Shown one piece after another: positions 1 through 8,043 of a DNA stretch of 11,499 bases. The stretch's first letter is position 1. Every line of letters starts with the position of its first letter. A program made the position numbers and the translations under genes. Below the pieces are notes generated by a model, which saw only the letters and a program-made list of their open reading frames with translations, was not told the DNA's origin and did no database searches. Location: positions 1 to 11,499 of the forward strand of contig JAFOED010000103.1 in NCBI GenBank assembly GCA_017380355.1, in the 5' to 3' direction. Source of the stretch: Ruminococcus sp. (lineage in GTDB: Bacteria > Bacillota > Clostridia > Oscillospirales > Acutalibacteraceae).

Positions 1-6
1 AGACCT

Positions 7-68
7 CCCTTGTTATTTGTTGTTGTGTGGTCGGCAAACCACTTCAACTTTAACAAGGGCTTTTTATT
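7..68 (+). other. Compound stem-loop with T-rich tail at the window edge
   Basis: Bases 7-15 (CCCTTGTTA) pair perfectly with 51-59 (TAACAAGGG). Inside this 9-bp stem, 22-25 (GTTG) pairs with 45-48 and 27-31 (GTGGT) pairs with 38-42, with a loop at 32-37. Read on the plus strand it is followed by CTTTTTATTTT, so it fits a rho-independent terminator for a plus-strand transcript entering from before base 1. Read on the minus strand, the last arm runs into AAGGGAGG (11 to 4), a good ribosome-binding site for a gene starting just outside the window, so it could instead be a leader hairpin. The sequence here does not settle which. Confidence 0.55.
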
Positions 69-103
69 TTGTCTACTTTTTTCTCCGCTTAAGCTCTTTT
101 ATT

Positions 104-122
104 CCCCCAGTATAACTGGGGG
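104..122. repeat. Perfect 8-bp palindrome, CCCCCAGT-ATA-ACTGGGGG
   Basis: The arms are 104-111 and 115-122 with a 3-base centre. Neither side has a convincing T-run: the plus side continues TTGTCTTTG and the minus side AATAAAAGAG. It is therefore a poor terminator and could be a protein-binding operator. On the minus strand its centre contains TATACT (114 to 109), a good -10 hexamer, but the -35 position (TTTCAA, 137 to 132) is a weak match. Its function is unknown. Confidence 0.4.
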
Positions 123-133
123 TTGTCTTTGTT

Positions 134-173
134 GAAACAAAACTTATCCCCTGTACATTTCTGTACAGGGGAT
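134..173 (-). terminator. Rho-independent terminator of the spoIIIA operon
   Basis: A 12-bp perfect stem (146-157 with 162-173) has a 4-base loop and begins 4 bases after the spoIIIAH stop codon. On the minus strand it is followed by AAGTTTTGTTTC. On the plus strand the same hairpin is followed by seven T residues (173-179), so it should work in both directions. Confidence 0.8.
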
Positions 174-177
174 TTTT

Positions 178-723
178 TTACACCTCAACTATAGTTATAT
201 TGTTAAAGTCTATGTCACATTGACTCAAAACTGCGTCTTTAATAATTAATGGAGAATTATCAGACAACTCTTTTTTTATTACTGCAACAGAGCAATAATC
301 GTCACTGAGAATACATATACACTGAGTAAATCCTTTACTTTTAAGAATATTTTCAATATTCGTCTGTGTGATAATAGTATCTTCGAGTTTACTCAGTTGT
401 TCAACTGCTTTTGTTTTAGCTTCGTCGCTGCTATCAGAGAGCTTTAGGGTTTCTTTTGCAATTTCAATTGCTTCATCACACGCTTTATCCCGCTCAGTCG
501 TAGCTTTTGCAAAATACTGATCTTGCTTACTCGTTTGTTTAGAGACCTGAGCTACTTCGTCGGCTGATGAGGTATCAGAATTAACATAAGTCGCGGCACC
601 TAATTCCTTACTTACGTCTTTAGCATCAACACTGCTGTCGGAAAACTGCCAGTTGATAAATACTGCAGCAGACAAAGCTAACATCAGAGAAGCAAGAACG
701 ATATGTCTTTTTTGAATTTTCAT
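178..723 (-). CDS. spoIIIAH: Stage III sporulation protein AH (SpoIIIAH)
   Basis: In the known system this mother-cell membrane protein meets forespore SpoIIQ in the space between the two membranes and forms the channel needed for late forespore gene expression. The 181-residue product has a short basic N-terminus, one membrane segment (about residues 8-24) ending in NWQFS, and a Ser/Thr/Asp-rich linker. Then comes the family motif YFAKATTERDKA (70-81), a helical stretch, and a C-terminal ring-building domain (about 105-181) of the kind compared with type III secretion YscJ/EscJ proteins. B. subtilis SpoIIIAH is longer (about 218 residues), mostly in the linker. The ATG overlaps the spoIIIAG stop by 4 bp (ATGA), suggesting coupled translation. 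It is the last gene of the operon and is followed at once by a terminator. The product is clear; SpoIIQ is not in the window. Confidence 0.93.
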   Translation of the reverse strand: MKIQKRHIVLASLMLALSAAVFINWQFSDSSVDAKDVSKELGAATYVNSDTSSADEVAQVSKQTSKQDQYFAKATTERDKACDEAIEIAKETLKLSDSSDEAKTKAVEQLSKLEDTIITQTNIENILKSKGFTQCICILSDDYCSVAVIKKELSDNSPLIIKDAVLSQCDIDFNNITIVEV

Positions 724-1166
724 TTTTTGTCCTCCATATATTCAGATAATTTTGTTACACATACTTTAGAAAAAGGGATATCAAGCGATTTTGTAACTGC
801 TTCGGTCACCCTATTAATAATTACGGGATCATCGCCACCATCGCATACTACAACGACACCACGAACAGTTGGAGTAACAGTTTTTGTTTTTGTGTCGCTG
901 TTTTCGAGATACATATTCTCGCCACTGTTATCCATTGTCAGAAAGATTTTTACGTCCCCTACCCCATCTATATCACTAACAATAGATAGCAGTCTTTCTT
1001 CAAGAGCTTCTGCATAATTGCTGCTATAATCAATTGTTTTATCAGGGATCAGATCTATGTAAGATGATGCAAAAATCAAAGCTATCGCTACTAAACAAAC
1101 AGCAACGGCCATTTTAACAAATTTTGGATTTTCAAGTATATTTTTAATTTCGTATTTTTTACTCAT
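720..1166 (-). CDS. spoIIIAG: Stage III sporulation protein AG (SpoIIIAG)
   Basis: This is a bitopic mother-cell membrane protein of the SpoIIIA-SpoIIQ complex; the B. subtilis homologue forms a large ring in the intermembrane space. The 148-residue product has a membrane segment at about 18-36, then a ring-building domain. The domain shows YAEALEERLLSIVSDIDGVGDVKI (split as 51-60 and 61-74) and the hallmark RGVVVVCDGGDDP (102-114), followed by TEAV (121-124) and a short basic/acidic tail. It is shorter than the B. subtilis protein (about 229 residues), which has extra insertion strands. The ATG start overlaps the end of spoIIIAF by 8 bp, with GGTGA about 9 bases upstream as ribosome-binding site. 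Confidence 0.93.
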   Translation of the reverse strand: MSKKYEIKNILENPKFVKMAVAVCLVAIALIFASSYIDLIPDKTIDYSSNYAEALEERLLSIVSDIDGVGDVKIFLTMDNSGENMYLENSDTKTKTVTPTVRGVVVVCDGGDDPVIINRVTEAVTKSLDIPFSKVCVTKLSEYMEDKK

Positions 1167-1635
1167 CTGCCACTATCACCGGCTCTTTATTCATATTTTT
1201 TTCAATTATACTTTTTATCTTTTCAGCTTTTTGTTCATCCGCTTTGTTAATATATATGTAAATCTTACTGATATATATGCTATCATCCTCACTTAATTTG
1301 ATTGCTAGCTCAATGTTTTTAGCTCTAATCTCTTCTTGTTTTAACAAATCATCTGCAGCTATAACCAGATTTTTTGCTGTTTCATCAAGCACTGCTTTTT
1401 TGTATGATTCTTCAGAATCAATATCTAAGCCTGTACTATCTGTTGTTATTCTAAAATCGTCTGCTGATAAAGCAGTTAGTGAAAATAGTGGTAAAAGTAA
1501 AGAGCATACGATAAATGCACCCATAACAAGACTTACGACTTTTTTCATCCTCATATCAGAACACAAAAGCGAAATTATTGAACACGCAATACAGCACAAA
1601 CAAAGTGTCACAGCGAATGTTTTTACATTATCCAC
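1159..1635 (-). CDS. spoIIIAF: Stage III sporulation protein AF (SpoIIIAF)
   Basis: This is a membrane component of the mother-cell channel. The 158-residue product has two N-terminal membrane segments (about 6-25 and 33-54) separated by the basic turn DMRMKK, then a soluble domain. The C-terminal part, with YISKIYIYIN (121-130), is a ring-building fold in known relatives. It is about 50 residues shorter than the B. subtilis protein. The start is GTG, whose G is also the last base of the spoIIIAE TAG stop (TAGTG). It has the best ribosome-binding site in the operon, GGAGGTG seven bases before the GTG. The family is identified from membrane topology, this soluble domain and its position between AE and AG. 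Confidence 0.9.
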   Translation of the reverse strand: MDNVKTFAVTLCLCCIACSIISLLCSDMRMKKVVSLVMGAFIVCSLLLPLFSLTALSADDFRITTDSTGLDIDSEESYKKAVLDETAKNLVIAADDLLKQEEIRAKNIELAIKLSEDDSIYISKIYIYINKADEQKAEKIKSIIEKNMNKEPVIVADE

Positions 1636-2759
1636 TAAGAAGCACCTCCAAGAGTGATTAATAGTGCAGTTGATATTACAAACACAGACATAATACAGAC
1701 TGTAATCGCAAACACTGTGGATACAACAGACGAAACTGAAGACAGTAGTTTTATAGGTGACTCTACTCCAATAATTTCTCCAATTGTCTTACAAGCGTTT
1801 AGAGAAAAAAGCCAGATAAGGCACTGTAAAATTACAGGTAAAAAAACTACGCAGATAGCAAGTATCACAAACACTCCTGCACCTGTACGAAGCAAATTCA
1901 CACTACCTTGTATCGTTTTGTATGATTCTGATAAAGCGGCACCTACAATCGGAATAAATGAAGACATAGTAAACCTCACTGCACGAGCAGTAACTGAATC
2001 GTAAGCTGTAGTTATCATACCTTTTATTGTCATCAGCGCTGAAAAGACCGTCATAATAAATGCTATAAGCCACTTAATCACTTGAGAAAGCATAGAGCAA
2101 AGCGAAGATAAATTCACTTTACTTGAAATAGATGATGATACTGTAAGTCCAAGAAAAATATTAAGCAACGGAGACACGAGTTTTGTACTAAGTTGTGATA
2201 CACACTGGCACGCTAAAAGCATAAACGAATAATACGAAGCACCAGTAACAGCGTGTCCTGAAAAAGCAAGTATAGCCGCCATTATTGGTATGTATAACAG
2301 CATAAAATTTGAAGCGTCGTTAACTGTGGCTAAACAATGAGAAATCAGTTTTATTACAGGGGCTACTAGAGTGCTTGTTATACACAAAGTGGTGATAACA
2401 GACAGCACTTCTTTCATTGCTGAAACTTTGAGCGTTTCACGATAGCTATCAATTACTGCGTTTAAAATCAGAATTGCTATAACGACAGCGCATGACGTCA
2501 GCGGTCCTTTGCTTTCCTTACTGACTTTCGAAACAATAAGCTCGAATATTGAACGAAAACTCACGTTATTAAGAGTCATCAAATCTGCTGAATATGCACC
2601 TATACTCTTCAAATCCTCTTGTGTATCTTCGGATAATGAAGAATATAGCGAATCAATTTTATTTTCTAATTCAGAATATTCAAGTGCAGTTGAACTTAAA
2701 AGTGATACAGATGACAGAATTACAAAAACTGCGAAAAACACCAGAATCTTTTTATACAT
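1635..2759 (-). CDS. spoIIIAE: Stage III sporulation protein AE (SpoIIIAE)
   Basis: This is the largest membrane protein of the SpoIIIA complex and probably part of its inner-membrane core or export gate. The 374-residue product starts with a signal peptide (hydrophobic about 5-24, likely cleaved near the STALEY sequence) and an extracytoplasmic helical segment. Several membrane segments follow, at about 87-105, 120-139, 150-168, 173-190, 227-247, 293-317 and 343-370. The conserved SpoIIIAE signature is visible at 267-291 (SFIPIVGAALSESYK, then QGSVNLLRTGAG). The length is close to B. subtilis (about 399). The ATG follows the spoIIIAD TAA with no gap (TAAATG), and GGGTGA before it serves as ribosome-binding site. 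Confidence 0.94.
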   Translation of the reverse strand: MYKKILVFFAVFVILSSVSLLSSTALEYSELENKIDSLYSSLSEDTQEDLKSIGAYSADLMTLNNVSFRSIFELIVSKVSKESKGPLTSCAVVIAILILNAVIDSYRETLKVSAMKEVLSVITTLCITSTLVAPVIKLISHCLATVNDASNFMLLYIPIMAAILAFSGHAVTGASYYSFMLLACQCVSQLSTKLVSPLLNIFLGLTVSSSISSKVNLSSLCSMLSQVIKWLIAFIMTVFSALMTIKGMITTAYDSVTARAVRFTMSSFIPIVGAALSESYKTIQGSVNLLRTGAGVFVILAICVVFLPVILQCLIWLFSLNACKTIGEIIGVESPIKLLSSVSSVVSTVFAITVCIMSVFVISTALLITLGGAS

Positions 2760-3152
2760 TTATTCACCCGCAACTAAGTTTGTGACGAGTGTCAGAATTT
2801 CTGTAAACATCGGCAAAGCTGTTATAAGCACAACGATTTTACCCGCAAGCGCAATATTACCAGACAAAGCATGTAATCCTGATTCTTTAACAGTGTCACA
2901 CGTAAATTCGGTCAGAAAACATATACCGACAACCTTGAAGAGTATCACTACATTTTCACTGCTAACGTCAGCTTTAGCCAGTAAACTAGTAATAAAATCC
3001 ATACTATCAAGTATGTACTGTATAACACACATCAGCACTACAACTGCCGCACCTATGGAAACAAGAACAGACAGCTCGCTGTTATGTCGTTTTATCGCTA
3101 GAGATAGCACGCAAGATACTATCGCTAAAGCACAAATTGAAATTATATTCAT
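2760..3152 (-). CDS. spoIIIAD: Stage III sporulation protein AD (SpoIIIAD)
   Basis: A small polytopic membrane protein of the SpoIIIA complex, 130 residues against about 133 in B. subtilis. Hydrophobic segments lie at about 2-20, 27-48, 68-85 and 103-125. The family signature is clear: LFKVVGICFLTEFTCDTVKE (71-90), then ALSGNIALAGKIVVLITALP (95-114). It starts 4 bp after the spoIIIAC stop at an ATG with only a weak ribosome-binding site (GGGTTGTGA), suggesting translation coupled to spoIIIAC. SpoIIIAC and SpoIIIAD are related in sequence and are both small subunits of the membrane assembly. Confidence 0.93.
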   Translation of the reverse strand: MNIISICALAIVSCVLSLAIKRHNSELSVLVSIGAAVVVLMCVIQYILDSMDFITSLLAKADVSSENVVILFKVVGICFLTEFTCDTVKESGLHALSGNIALAGKIVVLITALPMFTEILTLVTNLVAGE

Positions 3153-3156
3153 ATTT

Positions 3157-3351
3157 TCACAACCCGAAGGTATTCTTTATAGTTTTAAACAGATCGCTTA
3201 TCTGAGTAATTATCATCATCAGCGCAACTATAAGACCTGCGATTGTCGTTAGAAGTGCTTGTTCTTCCCTGCCAGAACGTACTAACAGCTGATTTAAAAT
3301 GGCAACTATTATACCAATCGCAGCAATTTTAAAAATCATATCTATGTCCAT
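3157..3351 (-). CDS. spoIIIAC: Stage III sporulation protein AC (SpoIIIAC)
   Basis: A very small membrane protein (64 residues; about 68 in B. subtilis) with two membrane helices (about 5-22 and 33-52) joined by a polar turn RSGREEQA (25-32). A C-terminal amphipathic segment SDLFKTIKNTFGL (52-64) resembles the family's conserved DLFKKIK ending. It starts at an ATG 7 bp after spoIIIAB with a good TGAGGT ribosome-binding site five bases upstream. Its place between AB and AD confirms the call. Confidence 0.93.
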   Translation of the reverse strand: MDIDMIFKIAAIGIIVAILNQLLVRSGREEQALLTTIAGLIVALMMIITQISDLFKTIKNTFGL

Positions 3352-3358
3352 TTTTACC

Positions 3359-3835
3359 TCAGAATAAAAGTATTGTTAGAGCGATACCGCTATAAAGACC
3401 GAGAGTGCGGTACAACTTTGACTTCTTTTCTATATCATTTTGTGCTTGTGCGACTTTACTGGTTAACATTTCAATGTACATATTTATGTTATCAGTTTCG
3501 CCGTTTATATCGCTTGTACCAAGTTTCTCGCCACATTCAAGAAGTAAATCAACGTCTTCTTTTTTTAGCGTTTTATCATAATATTTCAGCATATCTTTCC
3601 ACTGTAAAAAGAAGTTGGATTCATCATTAAAAACATAACCACTAAATTTATCAGAAAACACATTTGCCAAAGTATTACTCTGGTATCTGATTTTTGTAAG
3701 AGAAGTGCTGAGCTCGAGCGAAAAAAGTTCAAGTATCTCTTTTCTTTTTGAGAGTTTATGTGAATAAAAACAGCCGACAAACGAAGTAGCACAGATTATT
3801 AAAAGACATAAAAAAGCCTTAAGCAAATAAATCAC
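3359..3835 (-). CDS. spoIIIAB: Stage III sporulation protein AB (SpoIIIAB)
   Basis: A membrane-anchored component of the SpoIIIA complex; its fold has been compared to type II secretion GspF proteins. The product is 158 residues (about 171 in B. subtilis). It has an N-terminal membrane segment (about 4-22), a cytoplasmic helical domain with the conserved LGTSD (105-109), and a C-terminal segment with KLYRTLGLYSGIALTILL (140-157) that returns to the membrane. The start is uncertain. A GTG at 3835 overlaps spoIIIAA by 17 bp but has its GAGAG ribosome-binding site in the start codon itself. An in-frame TTG at 3826 (giving MLKAF, similar to the B. subtilis start) has that GAGAG at an ideal 8-base spacing and is a credible alternative. 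Confidence 0.9.
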   Translation of the reverse strand: MIYLLKAFLCLLIICATSFVGCFYSHKLSKRKEILELFSLELSTSLTKIRYQSNTLANVFSDKFSGYVFNDESNFFLQWKDMLKYYDKTLKKEDVDLLLECGEKLGTSDINGETDNINMYIEMLTSKVAQAQNDIEKKSKLYRTLGLYSGIALTILLF

Positions 3836-4763
3836 TCTCTATTTCAGACAAATTAACAATACTTTTAATTTTTCCGATATTATGTTTGTTATCGAGAAAC
3901 ACTATCTGATTGAATGCACGGGTTTTCAGTAACTCACGAACACTTTTCCTTTTCAGCATATTTTCAATATTATCAGCGTGAATCGTAGCGATTAAAGAAA
4001 CGCCGCAGTTGACGCTGTTTTCTATAGTACTCAGATCTCTTAAGGTAGAGATTTCATCACAAACGATGATATCAGGAGACATACTACGAACGCTGTGCGT
4101 AATCGCGTCATCTTTTAAGTAAGAATTATAGATATCACATAACCCAAGATCGTTTTGTGCTATTCCCGAAACACTTGACGCTAGCTCATTGCGTTCATCA
4201 ACAACTGTTACTTTATACTCCAGTGACAGAGTACGCGACAAATCACGAATCAAAGTAGTTTTGCCGCTGCACGGAGCGCCACAAAGAAGAACTCCATTAA
4301 GAGGATTAATGCTATTTCTCAGCTCATCGCTACAGCCTATGATTTCACGAGCAATTCTGATATTAAGAGTAGTAATATCTTTTATGTTAACGATTTTATT
4401 ATTATTTAAAACGCACGTACCACTAATACCAACTCTATGCCCTCCGTTTATCGTGATATAACCACTGTTAATTTCACTCTGTTTAGAATATACAGAAAAA
4501 TTGCATATAGACTGAAATGTTTCAAACAGCGTTTTACTAGTACAAATAAGCATATCACTAGATAAAATACTGTCTGTGATACAACCGCTATTCGTAAAAT
4601 AATAACGCTTATTTACACACTCTATGCACAACGGCTTATTAGTTCGCAGTATAATTTCCAGAGCATTATTAATAATAAAATCCGGTGCATTTTTTAAAAC
4701 TGCTCGTAATTCATACGGCAAAACTGCAGTAGCGTACAAAAATCTGTTTTTTGAATTTTCCAT
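3819..4763 (-). CDS. spoIIIAA: Stage III sporulation protein AA, secretion-type ATPase (SpoIIIAA)
   Basis: The cytoplasmic ATPase of the SpoIIIA complex, related to VirB11/GspE-type secretion ATPases; it is thought to energise assembly or transport in the mother cell. The 314-residue protein (about 307 in B. subtilis) has a mixed N-terminal domain with INGGHRVGISG (105-115). The P-loop GAPCSGKT is at 162-169, the conserved VVDERNE at 187-193, the Walker B-like IIVCDE at 232-237, and an ATIHAD sensor region at 259-264. I chose the ATG at 4763 because AGGCAGG lies eight bases upstream. A longer TTG frame from 4826 would begin inside the loop of the ligA terminator and upstream of the promoter. 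It is the first gene of the operon. Confidence 0.95.
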   Translation of the reverse strand: MENSKNRFLYATAVLPYELRAVLKNAPDFIINNALEIILRTNKPLCIECVNKRYYFTNSGCITDSILSSDMLICTSKTLFETFQSICNFSVYSKQSEINSGYITINGGHRVGISGTCVLNNNKIVNIKDITTLNIRIAREIIGCSDELRNSINPLNGVLLCGAPCSGKTTLIRDLSRTLSLEYKVTVVDERNELASSVSGIAQNDLGLCDIYNSYLKDDAITHSVRSMSPDIIVCDEISTLRDLSTIENSVNCGVSLIATIHADNIENMLKRKSVRELLKTRAFNQIVFLDNKHNIGKIKSIVNLSEIESDLFA

Positions 4764-4776
4764 ATTATTACCTGCC

Positions 4777-4809
4777 TTTTTGTACAACTTATGCAAGCTC
4801 GTACAAAAA
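4777..4809. repeat. 9-bp inverted repeat bracketing the spoIIIA -10 element
   Basis: TTTTTGTAC (4777-4785) and GTACAAAAA (4801-4809) form a perfect 9-bp inverted repeat with a 15-base centre. The centre itself contains a small dyad, CTT-ATGC-AAG (4788-4797). The repeat spans the promoter spacer, the -10 element and the likely transcription start, which is where a repressor dimer would bind. The A/T runs in each arm make part of the match cheap by chance. Confidence 0.5.
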
Positions 4810-4812
4810 TAT
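4786..4812 (-). promoter_or_regulatory. Probable sigma-E promoter of the spoIIIA operon
   Basis: Reading the minus strand, ATATT (4812 to 4808) is followed after 14 bases by CATAAGTT (4793 to 4786). The B. subtilis sigma-E consensus is roughly KMATATT, 14-15 bases, CATACAHT; the match includes ATATT, CATA and the final T with the right spacing. The likely start, near 4779, leaves a short leader that still contains the AGGCAGG ribosome-binding site (4777 to 4771). In B. subtilis spoIIIA is a sigma-E operon, so motif and biology agree. Confidence 0.68.
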
Positions 4813-4842
4813 ACCCCCTGTACCAATTGATACAGGGGGTAT
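4805..4842 (-). terminator. Rho-independent terminator of ligA
   Basis: A 12-bp perfect stem (4811-4822 with 4831-4842) with an 8-base loop begins 9 bases after the ligA stop and is followed on the minus strand by TTTTTGT. It separates the ligA block from the spoIIIA operon. Confidence 0.85.
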
Positions 4843-4851
4843 TATTTATAT

Positions 4852-7421
<2,570 letters not shown>

Positions 7422-7428
7422 AGTAACC

Positions 7429-7980
7429 TCACATTAAATCTTTATTATATACGGCACGTTCACCGCCGATAAACTTAGGTCTTACACGAGCAGCACTTAT
7501 GTAAGCTTCTCCGATTTTTTTATTTTCTAGTCGAAGTGGAACAGCGGTTTCTTTTAAATGCATACCGATTAATGTACCGCCGATATCGATACCTGCATCA
7601 CATCTGATATGCTCCACCATAACAGGGTCAGACATAAGAGAATAAGCTACAGTTGCGCTGCTGCCGCCTGCTTTTGGCTGTGGGACTACATTCACTTCGT
7701 CTAAATTAAGTTTATTCGCAAGTTCACGCTCGATAACTAAAGCACGATTTAAGTGCTCACAGCACTGCACTGCAATATAAATACCCTTTTCATTAAGTAT
7801 ATCGTAAAAACCGTCATACAGCGCTTTTGCTACATCTAAGCTCGAGTGTGTACCGATTGTATCACCGATAATCTCAGATGTAGAGCAGCCTATAACTAAA
7901 ATCTGACCACTTTTAAGAGCAGTTTTTTCGAGCAATTCTCCAAAAACAAGTTTTGCGTCATTTTTAATCTTTTCAAACAT
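7429..7980 (-). CDS. UPF0340 / YwlG family protein (TIGR01440)
   Basis: A 183-residue member of the conserved Firmicute family represented by B. subtilis YwlG; its function has not been established to my knowledge. Conserved blocks are GCSTSEIIGDTIGTHSS (31-47), QCCEHLNRALVIE (72-84), PQPKAGGS (100-107), DAGIDIGGTLIGMHLK (128-143) and RPKFIGGERAVYN (167-179). The paired cysteines C73-C74 and C32 lie in conserved motifs. I chose the ATG at 7980 because AGGA lies eight bases upstream. In-frame starts further upstream (GTG 8004, ATG 7989) lack such a site, and the GTG would abut the terminator. It is the first gene of a ywlG-HD-ligA group. Confidence 0.9.
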   Translation of the reverse strand: MFEKIKNDAKLVFGELLEKTALKSGQILVIGCSTSEIIGDTIGTHSSLDVAKALYDGFYDILNEKGIYIAVQCCEHLNRALVIERELANKLNLDEVNVVPQPKAGGSSATVAYSLMSDPVMVEHIRCDAGIDIGGTLIGMHLKETAVPLRLENKKIGEAYISAARVRPKFIGGERAVYNKDLM

Positions 7981-8004
7981 AGCAATCATCCTAAATATAT
8001 ACAC

Positions 8005-8029
8005 AAAAGGGCACCCGAAACGGATGCCC
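8005..8029 (-). terminator. Rho-independent terminator of the ispH-rpsA gene
   Basis: On the minus strand GGGCATCCG-TTT-CGGGTGCCC forms a 9-bp stem with one G-U pair (8021-8029 with 8009-8017) and a 3-base loop, followed by TTTT (8008 to 8005). The stem begins 14 bases after the stop codon. Confidence 0.85.
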
Positions 8030-8043
8030 GATTTATGTAAAAA

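Noticed and set aside
104..122. Calling the C/G-rich palindrome a terminator
   Set aside because: There is no proper T-run on either strand, and the spoIIIAH terminator at 146-173 already ends the operon.
703..1017. Plus-strand open frame opposite spoIIIAG
   Set aside because: Antisense shadow of spoIIIAG, which has clear family motifs in its own frame.
2509..3252. 247-codon plus-strand open frame opposite spoIIIAE, AD and AC
   Set aside because: It is the antisense shadow of three well-supported genes, crosses their boundaries and has no recognisable domain.
3586..3792. Second minus-strand frame inside spoIIIAB
   Set aside because: It is an out-of-frame reading of spoIIIAB with no motif; the AB frame carries the conserved LGTSD and terminal membrane segment.
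4764..4826. Extension of spoIIIAA to a TTG codon at 4826
   Set aside because: That start lies inside the loop of the ligA terminator and upstream of the inferred promoter, and the ATG at 4763 has a proper ribosome-binding site.
7981..8004. Extension of the ywlG homologue to a GTG at 8004
   Set aside because: The GTG directly abuts the terminator T-tract and has no ribosome-binding site; the ATG at 7980 has AGGA at good spacing.
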